Part shown: in pieces, positions 8,830 through 21,058 of the stretch
How the letters are laid out: each line of letters begins with the position of its first letter
How positions within the stretch are numbered: position 1 is the first letter of the stretch
Assembly: GCA_003667245.1 (NCBI GenBank)
Contig: RCNN01000352.1
Span: forward strand, 1 to 41,580
DNA length: 41,580 nucleotides
Direction: 5' to 3'
Origin: Heterostelium multicystogenum
Lineage: Eukaryota > Evosea > Eumycetozoa > Acytosteliales > Acytosteliaceae
The notes under the pieces: model-generated
Told to the model about the DNA's origin: nothing
The model's database searches: none
Seen by the model: the letters and a program-made list of their open reading frames with translations, nothing else
Position numbers and translations under genes: made by a program

Positions 8830-9741
8830 TTAGGCGCCCGGCAGCCGGGGCGGTTCCATCTCGGGCATCAAGGTCGCGATCAACGCCCGAATCGTCCCCG
8901 GCAACGCCTCCAGTTCCCGCACCAGAATACTGCGCTCACGCACCGCCCAAACCTCATCCAGCTTCACCGTCACCAGTTGCATGGTCCGGCTGTGCCGCAC
9001 CGCCGCCGACTCGGGAATGATGCCGATCCCCACGCCCGCCTCAACCATCCGGCAGATCGCCTCGAAGCTCGACATTTGAATGCGCAACGACAAGTGCTTG
9101 CCCAGCCGCTCCACATGCTCACGCAGGAAACTCAGCAACGTGCTGCCGTCATGCAAGCCGATATGTTGATAAGCCAGGGTTTGCTCCAGCGTCACCGAAG
9201 GCAGGCCCGCCAGTGGATGCCCCTCCGGTACCGTCAGCACCAGGTGGTCGGTGCTGAAGTGCAGCACCTGCAAACCCGACGCTTCCACAGGCCCGGCGAT
9301 GATGCCCATGTCGCTGGTGCCATCCAGCACGCCCCGCACGATATCCCGCGACAGCCGCTCCTGCAGGTCCACCGTCACGCCGGGGCGCTGGGACAGGAAG
9401 CCGGCCAGCACCTCCGGGAGAAATTCGGTCACGGCGGTGGTGTTGGCAAAAATGCGGATATGCCCGGCCGAGTCGATGCCGTATTGGGTGAACTCGCTTT
9501 TCAGGTAATCCACCTGGCGCATGATCAGCCGCGCATGGTGCAGCAGCCGTTCGCCCGCTGGGGTGATCTCCACGCCACGGCTGTCGCGGTACAACAGGCG
9601 GGTGTCGAGTTGGCCCTCCAGGGCCTTGATCCGCGCACTGGCGGCGGCCGGCGAAAGGAACGCGCGCTTGGCGCCCTGGGTCAGGCTGGGGGATTCGGCG
9701 ATATGGATAAACAGGCGTAAGTCAGCCAGATCAAAGTGCAT
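8830..9741 (-). CDS. itcR: LysR-family regulator of the itaconate operon (ItcR/RipR-like)
   Basis: An unbroken 303-residue LysR protein. The helix-turn-helix is in LADLRLFIHIAESPSLTQGAKRAFLSPAAASARIKALEG, with TRLLYRDSRGVEITPAGERLL following. The effector domain shows FLPEVLAGFLSQRPGVTVDL, DMGIIAGPV and VEAGVGIGIIPESAA. It is divergent from the itaconate genes exactly as PA0877 is from PA0878 in P. aeruginosa, so it should be the itaconate-responsive activator. That role is from synteny. The start at 9741 (MHFDLADL) has GGAG upstream; an in-frame ATG 20 codons earlier lies in a REP hairpin and is less likely. Binding sites are proposed at 9841-9861 and 15471-15491. Confidence 0.85.
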   Translation of the reverse strand: MHFDLADLRLFIHIAESPSLTQGAKRAFLSPAAASARIKALEGQLDTRLLYRDSRGVEITPAGERLLHHARLIMRQVDYLKSEFTQYGIDSAGHIRIFANTTAVTEFLPEVLAGFLSQRPGVTVDLQERLSRDIVRGVLDGTSDMGIIAGPVEASGLQVLHFSTDHLVLTVPEGHPLAGLPSVTLEQTLAYQHIGLHDGSTLLSFLREHVERLGKHLSLRIQMSSFEAICRMVEAGVGIGIIPESAAVRHSRTMQLVTVKLDEVWAVRERSILVRELEALPGTIRALIATLMPEMEPPRLPGA

Positions 9742-9771
9742 GCAAGGCTCCGGGGCAGCGACGAAGAACCC

Positions 9772-9801
9772 ATGTGGGAGCAGGCAAGCCAGCTCCCACA
9801 T
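9772..9801. repeat. Single REP hairpin
   Basis: ATGTGGGAGC at 9772 pairs with GCTCCCACAT ending at 9801; the loop is AGGCAAGCCA. It lies 31 bases upstream of the itcR start, within its 5' leader or promoter, an unusual place because REPs normally follow genes. Confidence 0.7.
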
Positions 9802-9840
9802 TGATCATCCGGGTTCTTGAGATCTTTATTATGGGCGATG

Positions 9841-9885
9841 GCGTTCAGCATAGCCGAACGCTGCTTTATTGAAATGCAAATTCTC
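9841..9885. promoter_or_regulatory. Proposed ItcR operator of the ich promoter
   Basis: GCGTTC-N9-GAACGC at 9841-9861 is a perfect dyad containing T-N11-A (T9845, A9857). AAATTCTC follows at 9878-9885, 37 bases from the dyad start. The same two blocks with the same spacing occur at 15471-15515 before dctP. In LysR systems a recognition dyad followed by an activation site near -35 is the norm, so this arrangement fits activation of ich. Confidence 0.6.
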
Positions 9886-9944
9886 AGAACGGCCAGGGCC
9901 CAGCATGATCCGGTTCAGATTCCCTGCCCGAGGACATGCACCTG

Positions 9945-10763
9945 ATGAGCGCCACAGACTGGATCGGCCGTAGCGAAACAGCCCACGACCACTTGAGCCA
10001 CAACCTGCTCAAACGCATCGCCGCCACCTTTGGCGAAGCGGCACCGGCAGATGGCGAGCCGGTTCCGCCGTTGTGGCAATGGTGCTTCTTCCAGGACCCG
10101 CTGCCCGAATCAGCCCTGGGCGGTGACGGTCATCCGGCCCGTGGCGGCTTCCTGCCGCCGGCCGATAATCGCAACCGCATGTGGGCCGGCGGGCGCATCG
10201 AGTTCTTCCATGCATTGCGTGCCGGTGAGGCCGCCACCCGCGTTTCGACCATCACCCAGGTGGAAGAAAAAACCGGTCGCACCGGCTCGTTGTTGTTCGT
10301 CACCGTGCGCCACGACTATTCCCAGGACGGCCGCCTGGCCCTGCGCGAAGAACAGGACATCGTCTACCGCGAACCCACGCCGCCCAAGCAGGGCAGTGGT
10401 GACGTGCTCCCCGAAGGCGCCTGGCGTGAAGCGGTCGACCCGACGCCAACCCTGTTGTTCCGCTACAGCGCCGTGACCTTCAACGGCCACCGCATTCACT
10501 ACGACTACCCCTATGTCACCGGCACCGAAGGTTATTCGGGGCTGGTGGTGCACGGGCCGCTGATCGCCACCTTGAGCCTGCGCGCATTTTGCCGCGCCAA
10601 CCCCGCGGCCACGTTGCGCCGTTTCTCGTATCGCGGCGTGCGCCCGTTGATTGCCCCGCAAGCCTTTGAAGTGGGCGGGCACGTCACCGCGCCGGGCGTC
10701 GCGGAACTGTGGGCGGGCAACGCCGACGGCCTGGCCCAGCGCGCCGAACTGCATTTCGAATAA
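9945..10763 (+). CDS. ich: Itaconyl-CoA hydratase (MaoC/FAS1-dehydratase family)
   Basis: An unbroken 272-residue protein starting MSATDWIGRSETAHD. It belongs to the mesaconyl-C4-CoA/itaconyl-CoA hydratase type: an N-terminal FAS1-like dehydratase region (PPLWQWCFFQDPLPESALGGDGHPARGGFLPP, RMWAGGRIEF) and a C-terminal hotdog with FNGHRIHYDYPYVTGTEGYSGLVVHGPLIATL, whose HRIHYDxxY and LVVHGPL are the catalytic-region hallmarks. It would hydrate itaconyl-CoA to (S)-citramalyl-CoA, the second step of itaconate breakdown, as PA0878 does. The ATG at 9945 is preferred over 9936 because AGGA (9931-9934) is ten bases away from the former and one from the latter. It is the first gene of the operon. Confidence 0.9.
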   Translation: MSATDWIGRSETAHDHLSHNLLKRIAATFGEAAPADGEPVPPLWQWCFFQDPLPESALGGDGHPARGGFLPPADNRNRMWAGGRIEFFHALRAGEAATRVSTITQVEEKTGRTGSLLFVTVRHDYSQDGRLALREEQDIVYREPTPPKQGSGDVLPEGAWREAVDPTPTLLFRYSAVTFNGHRIHYDYPYVTGTEGYSGLVVHGPLIATLSLRAFCRANPAATLRRFSYRGVRPLIAPQAFEVGGHVTAPGVAELWAGNADGLAQRAELHFE

Positions 10764-10769
10764 ACCTCC

Positions 10770-10777
10770 AAGAACAA
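10770..10777 (+). promoter_or_regulatory. Crc/Hfq-type CA motif before the acyl-CoA dehydrogenase
   Basis: AAGAACAA fits AANAANAA and lies 17 bases before the ATG at 10795, just upstream of the ribosome site GGCGGAG. In pseudomonads Hfq with Crc binds such motifs to repress translation when preferred carbon sources are present. Confidence 0.5.
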
Positions 10778-10794
10778 CAGGCGGAGAGCCGTTA

Positions 10795-11958
10795 ATGAAC
10801 CCGAATGACAACGAAGAACTGAATGCCATCCGCGAAGGCGTGCGCGCACTCTGCGCCGAATTCGACGCCGCCTACTGGCGCAAGGTCGATGAAGAAAAGG
10901 GCTTCCCGCAAGCCTTCGTCAAGGCCCTGACCGACGCCGGCTGGCTGTCGGCAATGATCCCCGAAGAATACGGTGGCTCCGGCCTGGGGCTGGCGGAAGC
11001 CTCGGTGATTCTGGAAGAAGTGAACCGCTGCGGCGGCAACTCCGGCACCGTCCACGGCCAGATGTACAACATGTTCACCTTGCTGCGTCACGGCAGCGAA
11101 GCACAGAAACGCTTCTACCTGCCCAAGCTCGCCAGCGGCGAATTGCGCCTGCAGTCGATGGCCGTGACCGAGCCCACCACCGGCACTGACACCACGAAAA
11201 TCAAGACCACCGCAGTCAAGCGCGGCGACAAGTACGTGATCAACGGCCAGAAAGTCTGGATCTCGCGGGTGCAGCATTCCGACCTGATGATCCTGCTGGC
11301 CCGCACCACGCCGTTGGCCGAGGTGAAGAAAAAATCCGAAGGCATGTCGATCTTCCTGGTGGACTTGCGGGAAGCCATCGGCAACGGCCTGACCGTGCAG
11401 CCCATCGCCAACATGGTCAACCACGAGACCAACGAACTGTTCTTCGACAACCTGGAGTTGCCGCTGGACAGCCTGATTGGCGAGGAGGGCAAGGGCTTTC
11501 GCTACATCCTCGACGGCCTCAACGCCGAACGCACCCTGATTGCCGCCGAGTGCATCGGCGATGGCCGCTGGTTTATCGAGAAAGCCAGCGCCTATGCCCG
11601 CGACCGCGTGGTATTTGGTCGGCCCATCGGACAGAACCAGGGCGTGCAGTTCCCGATTGCCGAAGCCCATATCGAGATCGAAGCGGCCGACTTGATGCGC
11701 TGGCGTGCCTGTGAGGAATACGACAGCGGCGCCAATGCCGGGGCCAGCGCGAACATGGCCAAGTACCTCGCGGCCAAGGCTTCCTGGGAGGCGGCCAACG
11801 CCTGCCTGCAAACCCACGGCGGCTTCGGGTTTGCCTGCGAATACGACGTGGAGCGCAAGTTCCGCGAAACCCGCCTGTACCAGGTTGCGCCGATCTCCAC
11901 CAACCTGATCCTGTCCTACGTGGCCGAGCATCTGCTCGAACTGCCACGCAGTTTCTGA
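10795..11958 (+). CDS. Acyl-CoA dehydrogenase in the itaconate operon
   Basis: An unbroken 387-residue flavoprotein. Recognisable blocks are FVKALTDAGWLSAMIPEEYGGSG, TVHGQMYNMFTLLRHG, LQSMAVTEPTTGTDTTKIKT (FAD/substrate region), KVWISRVQHSDLMILLART, LDGLNAERTLIAAECIGDG, YARDRVVFGRPIGQNQGVQF and ACLQTHGGFGFACEYDVER. This is the standard order of the family. It corresponds to PA0879, whose part in itaconate use is not settled because hydration and cleavage alone give acetyl-CoA and pyruvate; it may act on a related C5 acid such as methylsuccinyl-CoA (inference). The start has a strong GGCGGAGAG. A 10-base gap to the next gene marks an operon. Confidence 0.92.
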   Translation: MNPNDNEELNAIREGVRALCAEFDAAYWRKVDEEKGFPQAFVKALTDAGWLSAMIPEEYGGSGLGLAEASVILEEVNRCGGNSGTVHGQMYNMFTLLRHGSEAQKRFYLPKLASGELRLQSMAVTEPTTGTDTTKIKTTAVKRGDKYVINGQKVWISRVQHSDLMILLARTTPLAEVKKKSEGMSIFLVDLREAIGNGLTVQPIANMVNHETNELFFDNLELPLDSLIGEEGKGFRYILDGLNAERTLIAAECIGDGRWFIEKASAYARDRVVFGRPIGQNQGVQFPIAEAHIEIEAADLMRWRACEEYDSGANAGASANMAKYLAAKASWEAANACLQTHGGFGFACEYDVERKFRETRLYQVAPISTNLILSYVAEHLLELPRSF

Positions 11959-11968
11959 GGGCCCGACC

Positions 11969-13319
11969 ATGAGCCATACCCAAGCGCTGTGCCGGTTCCT
12001 CGCCGAGTTGAATTACGCACAATTGCCGGACGCCGTACTCGCCCGCACCGAAGACCTGTTCCTCGACTGGCTCGCCTCGGCGCTGGCCAGCAAGGGCGCG
12101 CATCCGATCCCGCTGTTCGAACGTTATGCCCGCAGGATGGGCCCGGCTGATGGCCCGGCGCAGATCATCGTCAACGGCGGCAGCAGCAGTGCCTATTTCG
12201 CCGCGCTGGTGAATGGCGCGTCGTCGCACCTGGTGGAGCAGGATGACCTGCACAACAGCTCGGTATTGCACCCGGCGACCGTGGTGTTTCCGGCGGCATT
12301 GGCGGCGGCGCAAGACCTCGGCAAGTCCGGTCGCGAACTGCTGCAGGCCTCGGTGGCCGGTTACGAAGCCGGGATTCGCATCGGCGAATTCATGGGCCGC
12401 TCCCACTACCGGATCTTCCACACCACGGCCACCGTCGGCACCCTCGCGGCGGCGGTGGCCGTGGGCAAATTGCTCGACTTCAACCAAGAGCAATTCATCA
12501 ATCTGCTGGGCAGTGCCGGCACTCAGGCGGCCGGGCTGTGGGAGTTCCTGCGGGATGCCGCCGACTCCAAGCAACTGCACACTGCCAAGGCCGCTGCCGA
12601 TGGTTTGCTGGCGGCGTATCTGACGGCGGACGGGCTGACCGGTGCGCGCAATATTCTGGAAGGTGATCAGGGTATGGCGGCGGGCATGTCCACCGACGCC
12701 GACCCAGGCAAATTGGCGGATCGCCTCGGCAGTCGCTGGGCGCTGCTGGAAACGTCGTTCAAGTTCCATGCTTCATGCCGGCATACCCATCCGGCCGCCG
12801 ATGCGCTGCTGGATCTGATGCAGCGCGAAGGGCTGGGCCATGAGCAGATCGCCCATGTGGAAACCCGCGTTCACCAGGGCGCCATCGACGTTTTGGGCCG
12901 GGTGACGCTGCCGCAGACCGTGCACCAGGCCAAGTTCTCCATGGGCACCGTGCTGGGGTTGATTGCCGTGCATGGCAAGGCCGGGCTGACCGAGTTTCAC
13001 GAGCTGGCGCTGAGCGACGGGGACGTGGCGGCGTTTTCGCGACAAGGTCTCCATGACCCTCGACGCCGAAGTCGACGGTGCCTATCCGCAGCGCTGGCTG
13101 GGCCGGGTCATCGTGACCACCGCCGATGGTCGCACCCTGCACGGCGCCATCGACGAACCCAAGGGCGACCCGGGCAACACCCTGAATCGCTCGGAGCTGG
13201 CCGACAAGTTCCAGCGCCTGACTCAATTCAGCGGTGCCCGCACACCCGCGCAAACCACCGGGCTGATCGAAAAAGTCTGGGACCTGCGCAACGCCGCGTC
13301 CCTGGCTCACTGGCTTTAA
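11969..13319 (+). CDS. MmgE/PrpD-family protein
   Basis: About 449 residues. The MmgE/PrpD fold (2-methylcitrate dehydratase, cis-aconitate decarboxylase) shows as DLFLDWLASALASKGAHPI, GASSHLVEQDDLHNSSVLHPATVVFPAALA, GYEAGIRIGEFMGRSHYRIFHTTATVGTLAAA, LGSAGTQAAGLWEFLRD, FKFHASCRHTHPAADAL and KFSMGTVLGLIAVHG. The length is 1351 bases, one more than a multiple of three: a TTTT run at 13034-13037 appears to have one extra T, after which the C-terminus continues as MTLDAEVDGAYPQRWLGRV to AASLAHWL. It matches PA0881 in the P. aeruginosa locus. Cis-aconitate decarboxylase makes itaconate and belongs to this family, so a role in C5 acid interconversion is possible but unproven. Confidence 0.88.
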
Positions 13320-13328
13320 GGAACTGTC

Positions 13329-14524
13329 ATGACCGCTAATCAACGACCGCTGGACGGCATCACCGTTGTCAGCCTGGAACACGCGATTGCCGCACCGTTC
13401 TGCACCCGCCAGTTGGCCGACCTGGGCGCGCGGGTGATCAAGATCGAACGTCCCGGCGCTGGCGACTTTGCCCGGGGCTATGACGAGCGCGTGCGCGGCC
13501 TGGCCTCGCATTTCGTGTGGACCAACCGCTCCAAGGAAAGCCTGACCCTGGACCTCAAGCACGACGATGCCGGGGACATCCTGGAAACCCTGCTGGCCGA
13601 TGCCGATGTGCTGGTGCAGAACCTCGCACCGGGCGCGGCCGCGCGCATGGGTTTGTCATTCGAGGCGCTGCATGAGCGCTTCCCGCGGCTGATCGTCTGC
13701 GACATCTCCGGCTATGGCGAGGGTGGCCCGTATGAAAAGAAAAAGGCCTACGACCTGCTGATCCAGAGCGAAGGCGGCTTTCTCTCGGTCACCGGTGGCC
13801 CGGGTGAAGACCAGATGGCCAAGGCCGGCTGCTCCATCGCCGATATCTCCGCCGGGATGTACGCCTACAGCGGCATCCTCTCGGCGCTGCTGCTGCGGGG
13901 CAAGACCGGGCAGGGCAGTCGCATCGACGTCAGCATGCTGGAAAGCCTGGTGGAGTGGATGGGCTACCCGATGTATTACGCGTTCGACGGCGCGCCCCAG
14001 CCACCGCGCGCGGGTGCGGCGCATTCGACGATCTACCCCTACGGGCCGTTTCCCACCGGCGACGGCGGCACGGTGATGCTCGGGTTGCAGAATGAGCGGA
14101 ATGGGCGGCGTTCTGCGAACAAGGTGCTGCTCACCCCGGAATTGGCCACCGACGAGCGTTTCTCGGCCAACTTCAAGCGTTCGGAAAACCGCGACGTGCT
14201 GCGCCAGATCATCGTCGACCGTTTTGCGCAGATGAGCGCCGAGGGCGTGATCCAGCGCCTGGAAGACGCGCAAATCGCCAGTGCACGAGTCAACGACATG
14301 CAAGGCGTGTGGGACCACCCGCAGCTCAAGGCCCGGGACAGTTGGCGTGAAGTCGACAGCCCGGCGGGCAAGTTGCCGTCGTTGCTGCCACCGGCACGCA
14401 ATGCCGCGTTCACCCGCGGATGGATGCGGTGCCGGGGCTGGGGCAGCACAGCCAAGGGATTCTCGACCAGCTGGGTTACTCCGCTGAAGCCATCGACGGC
14501 CTGCGTGCACGCGGCGTTATCTGA
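13329..14524 (+). CDS. ict: Itaconate CoA-transferase (class III, CaiB/BaiF family)
   Basis: About 398 residues. The family pattern is clear: PLDGITVVSLEHAIAAPFCTRQLADLGARVIKIERPGAGDFARGYD, FVWTNRSKESLTLDLK, LIVCDISGYGEGGPY, KKAYDLLIQSEGG and CSIADISAGMYA, whose Asp is the likely nucleophile. The enzyme moves CoA from succinyl-CoA to itaconate, the first pathway step. The gene order matches PA0882. Near 14095 two opposite one-base errors garble about ten residues (expected NERxWAAFCEQ), and near 14415 a shift moves the tail to another frame, where it ends GYSAEAIDGLRARGVI. Because of that shift the translation would run on into the next gene; the apparent 621-residue fusion is not real. Confidence 0.9.
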
Positions 14525-14538
14525 CAAGGAATCGAACG

Positions 14539-15351
14539 ATGCCAACCTCTCTTGTGCGCTCTGCGCTGTTTGTACCGGGCAGCCGACCGAACGTTTTGCC
14601 AAGGCCCTGGCCAGTGGCGCCGATGCGGTGATTGTGGATTTTGAAGACGCGGTGGAAGAGCCGCTCAAGCGTCAGGCCCGGGACAACCTCGGGGTGTTTT
14701 TGCAGGCGACGCCGGCGGCGCGGGTGTGGGTGCGGATCAACGCGCCGGAGCATCCCGAGCATTTTGCCGATGTGGCGTTCTGTCAGGCCCACGCCGGGGT
14801 CGCAGGGGTGTTGCTGCCCAAGGTTGAAAGTGCGGCCCAGGTGGCCGTGGTGGCTGCAACGGGCAAGGCTATCTGGCCGATTATCGAGAGTGCGCGGGGT
14901 TTGCTGGCGGTGGCGGAAATCGCCCATGCGCCGCTGGTGGAGCGCCTGTCGTTTGGTGGCCTGGACCTGGCGCTGGACTTGAACCTGAGCAGCGGCTCCC
15001 CGGCCGCGCAATTTGCCCTGGACCAGGCTCGCCTTGCCTTGATCGTGCATTCCCGCGCCGCCGGGCTGGTGGCGCCGCTGGACGGCGTGCACCCGGCCAT
15101 CGACGACCCGAAGGCCTGCGCCGTTCGATTCGGCATGCCTATGAAATGGGCTTTGCCGGCGCGCTGTGTATCCATCCCAAGCAGGTGGCGGTGATTCACC
15201 AGGCGTTGGCCCCAGTGCCGAGGATCTGGCCTGGGCCAAACGGGTGGTGGACGCTGGTGCCCATGGGGCCGGGGCGTATCAGCTGGACGGGCAGATGGTG
15301 GATGCACCGGTGTTGTTGCGGGCCCAACGATTATTAGCCGCGCAACCGTAG
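14539..15351 (+). CDS. ccl: (S)-Citramalyl-CoA lyase (HpcH/HpaI, CitE-like)
   Basis: About 270 residues. MPTSLVRSALFVPGSRP, then, one base lost near 14588, ERFAKALASGADAVIVDFEDAVEEPLKRQARDNL, ARVWVRINAPEH, AGVLLPKVESAAQV, IWPIIESARGLLAVAEIA, LSFGGLDLALDL, then, after a base gained near 15125, RHAYEMGFAGALCIHPKQVAVIH. Metal ligands of the CitE fold (Glu of IESARG, Asp of GGLDLALDL) are present. It would cleave citramalyl-CoA to acetyl-CoA and pyruvate, the last step, as PA0883 does. The two indels cancel, so start and stop share a frame. The ATG at 14539 follows AAGGAA. Confidence 0.9.
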
Positions 15352-15353
15352 AA

Positions 15354-15445
15354 ATGTGGGAGCGGGCTTGCTCGCGAAAGCGGTGGGTCAGCCAGTGCAT
15401 CCTGTGACTGGCACACCGCTTTCGCGAGCAAGCCCGCTCCCACAT
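15354..15445. repeat. REPIN between ccl and dctP
   Basis: ATGTGGGAGCGGGCTTGCTC at 15354 pairs with its complement ending at 15445; the arms extend through GCGAAAGCGGTG. It separates the catabolic genes from the transporter genes and could reduce read-through or protect upstream mRNA. Confidence 0.85.
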
Positions 15446-15470
15446 TGGATCTCTGTCGTTTGCAAAATCG

Positions 15471-15515
15471 GCGTTCGTCCACGCCGAACGCAGGTATCTA
15501 AAATTCGAAATTCTC
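15471..15515. promoter_or_regulatory. Second proposed ItcR operator, before dctP
   Basis: GCGTTC-N9-GAACGC at 15471-15491 has the same arms and T-N11-A spacing as the dyad before ich (T15475, A15487), and AAATTCTC at 15508-15515 again begins 37 bases from the dyad start. It implies a separate itaconate-inducible promoter for the TRAP transporter downstream of the REPIN. Confidence 0.6.
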
Positions 15516-15551
15516 TATACGCGTGACATCAGGCACCTTGCCCTATAACAC

Positions 15552-15559
15552 AACAATAA
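15552..15559 (+). promoter_or_regulatory. Crc/Hfq-type CA motif before dctP
   Basis: AACAATAA fits AANAANAA, ends 14 bases before the ATG at 15574 and touches the ribosome site AAGGTG. Its position would let Hfq/Crc block initiation. Confidence 0.5.
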
Positions 15560-15567
15560 GAAGGTGA

Positions 15568-16556
<989 letters not shown>

Positions 16557-16577
16557 TTTGGAGAGCACCGAGATCAA

Positions 16578-16669
16578 ATGTGGGAGCGGGCTTGCTCGCG
16601 AATGCGGTGTATCAGTCACCGAATGCATCAACTGAAAGACTGCATTCGCGAGCAAGCCCGCTCCCACAT
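16578..16669. repeat. REPIN between dctP and dctQ
   Basis: ATGTGGGAGCGGGCTTGCTC at 16578 is mirrored by its complement ending at 16669. Placing a stable hairpin pair after the binding-protein gene is a known way to keep its mRNA more abundant than that of the membrane genes; that effect here is inferred. Confidence 0.85.
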
Positions 16670-16731
16670 TTTGATCCGGTTCCCGCCTCCAAGCCTTGCA
16701 CACACCTATCTCCGCTTCGCGAGGTTTTGCC

Positions 16732-17364
16732 ATGCAAACGCTAAGGCGCGTCTGGGAGCACCTGGAGGAAGGCTTTATCGCCATCCTGCTGGCCGCCATG
16801 ACCCTGGTGACTTTTGTCTACGTCATGCTCAACAACATCTACACCCTGTTCTTTGCCCTTGCCGACAAGTGGGCGTGGAGCAGCGGTTTCTTCAACGCCC
16901 TGGGTGACCACACCATGGGCTGGGCCCAGGACATGACCTGGAGCGTGGCGCTGACCAAGGCCATGTTCGGCTGGCTGATTTTCTTTGGCATCTCCTACGG
17001 CGTGCGCACCGCCGGCCACTTGGGCGTGGACGCGCTGGTCAAGCTGACGCCGCGCCGGGTGCAGCGCCTGCTGGGCATGCTGGCTTGCCTGTGCTGCCTG
17101 GCCTACGCCGGGTTGTTCATGGTTGCCAGCTACAAATGGCTGAGTGCGGTCACCACCGCGCACATCGGCGCCGAAGACCTCGACAAGTTCGGCATCGACG
17201 TCGACGACATCGTGGTGATCGTGCCCATCGGCTTTGCCCTGGTGTTCATCCGCTACCTGGAAATTTTCTACCGCATCTTCACCCACCGCCAAACCGGGCT
17301 GGGCCTGGCCGACGAAGCCGGTGAAGCCAGCAAGTTGGCCGGCAGCCATGAGGAGCGTCACTGA
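16732..17364 (+). CDS. dctQ: TRAP transporter small membrane subunit DctQ
   Basis: An unbroken 210-residue protein. Four membrane segments are visible: FIAILLAAMTLVTFVYVML, the AMFGWLIFFGISYGVRTAGHLGVDALVKL region (FGISYGVR..HLGVD is the DctQ signature), LLGMLACLCCLAYAGLFMV and IVVIVPIGFALVFIRYLEI. DctQ joins DctM to form the sodium-driven import channel. The ATG at 16732, after GAGGT, is preferred to an in-frame ATG 12 codons upstream that lacks a ribosome site. The stop overlaps the dctM start as TGATG, indicating translational coupling. Confidence 0.9.
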   Translation: MQTLRRVWEHLEEGFIAILLAAMTLVTFVYVMLNNIYTLFFALADKWAWSSGFFNALGDHTMGWAQDMTWSVALTKAMFGWLIFFGISYGVRTAGHLGVDALVKLTPRRVQRLLGMLACLCCLAYAGLFMVASYKWLSAVTTAHIGAEDLDKFGIDVDDIVVIVPIGFALVFIRYLEIFYRIFTHRQTGLGLADEAGEASKLAGSHEERH

Positions 17365-18640
17365 TGGCCGTTCTGTGTCTGTTTTTGCTGCTGTTCGTGT
17401 TCATGTTCCTCGGTGTGCCCATCGCGATTTCCCTGGGGTTGTCGGGCGCGGTGTCGATCCTGATGTTCAGCCCGGACTCGGTGAGTTCCTGGCAATCAAG
17501 CTGTTTGAAACCTCGGACGCCTATACCTTCCTGGCGATTCCGTTCTTCCTGTTGTCGGGTGCGTTCATGACCACCGGTGGCGTGGCGCAGCGGCTGATCG
17601 ACTTTGCCAACGCCTGCGTCGGGCATATCCGCGGCGGGCTGGCGATTGCGGCGGTGCTGGCATGCATGCTGTTTGCCGCACTGTCGGGCTCCTCGCCCGC
17701 GACAGTGGCGGCGGTGGGTTCGATTGCCGTGGCGGGCATGGTGCGCTCGGGCTACCCGAAGGAATTCGGCGCCGGGATCATCTGCAACGCCGGTACCCTG
17801 GGCATCCTGATTCCGCCGTCGATCGTGATGGTGGTGTACTCGGCCGCCACGGAAACCTCGGTGGGCAAGCTGTTCATGGCCGGGGTTATTCCGGGCCTGC
17901 TGCTGGGCTTGATGTTGATGGTCGCGATCTACATCGTCGCGCGCATCAAGAAACTGCCGGCCCAGCCACGGGCGACCTTTCGCGAGTGGCTGACCTGCGC
18001 CCGCCGGGCATTCTGGGGCCTGTTGCTGCTGGTGATCATCCTGGGCGGGATCTACAGCGGCATGTTCACCCCGACCGAAGCGGCGGCGGTGGCGGCGGTG
18101 TACTCGGCGTTTGTCGCGCTGTTCATCTACAAGGACATGAAGATCAGGGATTGCCCCAAGGTGCTGCTGGAGTCCGGGCGCCTGGCGATCATGCTGATGT
18201 TTATCATCGCCAACGCCATGCTCTTCGCTCACGTGCTGACCACGGAGCAGATTCCCCAGGAAATCACCGCGTGGGTGATCTCGAGGGCCTGACGCCGATT
18301 GGTTTCCTGATCATGGTCAACGTGGTGTTGCTGGTGGCGGGCAGCTTTATGGAGCCGTCGGCGATCGTGCTGATCCTGGCGCCGATCTTTTCCCGATTGC
18401 GATGAAGCTGGGGATCGACCCGATTCACCTGGGAATTGTGATGGTGGTCAACATGGAGATTGGCCTGGTGCATCCGCCGGTGGGTTGAACCTGTTTGTGA
18501 CCTCGGCAGTGACAGGGCTGACGCTGGGGCAGACCATCCGCGCGGCGTTGCCGTGGCTGATGATCCTGCTGGTGTTCCTGATCATGGTGACTTACCTGCC
18601 GTTCATATCGCTGGCCTTGCCGCATTGGCTGGGGATGTAA
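17364..18640 (+). CDS. dctM: TRAP transporter large membrane subunit DctM
   Basis: About 425 residues, the usual size. It opens MAVLCLFLLLFVFMFLGVPIAISLGLSGAV, shifts frame near 17485, then reads FLAIPFFLLSGAFMTTGGVAQRL, ALSGSSPATVAAVGSIAV, GTLGILIPPSIVMVVYS, IYSGMFTPTEAAAVAAVYS, and after a shift near 18285 LTPIGFLIMVNVVLLVAGSFMEPSAIVLI, DPIHLGIVMVVNMEIGLVHPPVGLNLFV. Shifts near 18390 and 18485 also occur. GSSPATVAA, GILIPPS and TPTEAAA are DctM hallmarks. It ends the itaconate transport unit; a REP hairpin follows 27 bases after the stop. Confidence 0.9.
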
Positions 18641-18667
18641 ACCCAACTTGAATCACGCCACAAAACA

Positions 18668-18697
18668 ATGTGGGAGCGGGCTTGCCCGCTCCCACAT
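18668..18697. repeat. Single REP hairpin after dctM
   Basis: ATGTGGGAGCGGGC-TT-GCCCGCTCCCACAT is a perfect 14-base stem with a two-base loop. It lies between the convergent dctM and ampC genes and probably marks both 3' ends. Confidence 0.85.
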
Positions 18698-18714
18698 TTG
18701 AGGTGTGCAGGGAT

Positions 18715-20869
<2,155 letters not shown>

Positions 20870-20883
20870 GGTTGGGTCGACGC

Positions 20884-21013
20884 TGTGGCGAGGGAGCTTG
20901 CTCCCGCTGGCCGCGAAGCGGCCCAAAGAAGCGGCGGTGTTAGTTCAGCAAGAACGCGGCGGATGGTTTCAGGGTCGCTGTGCAACCCAGCGGGAGCAGG
21001 CTCCCTCGCCACA
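20884..21013. repeat. REPIN of a second family (GTGGCGAGGGAGC)
   Basis: TGTGGCGAGGGAGCTTGCTC at 20884 is mirrored by GAGCAGGCTCCCTCGCCACA ending at 21013. The core differs from the GTGGGAGCGGGC family seen elsewhere in the window, so at least two REP classes are present. It fills most of the gap between ampR and the next LysR gene. Confidence 0.8.
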
Positions 21014-21058
21014 GGTTATTCTCCCACTCGGTCTGCCCATTGATCATAAGAGGCTGCA

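Noticed and set aside
10792..11970. Long antisense open frame opposite the acyl-CoA dehydrogenase
   Set aside because: It mirrors a fully conserved dehydrogenase gene and has no domain or ribosome site; high GC makes long antisense frames common.
11573..12769. 398-residue antisense open frame across the dehydrogenase/MmgE junction
   Set aside because: Arg/Gly/Gln-rich text without any family pattern, opposite two well-recognised genes.
13329..15194. Apparent 621-residue fusion of CoA-transferase and citramalyl-CoA lyase
   Set aside because: The join arises from a frame change near 14415; the ict stop at 14524 and the ccl ATG at 14539 with its ribosome site are intact in their proper frames.
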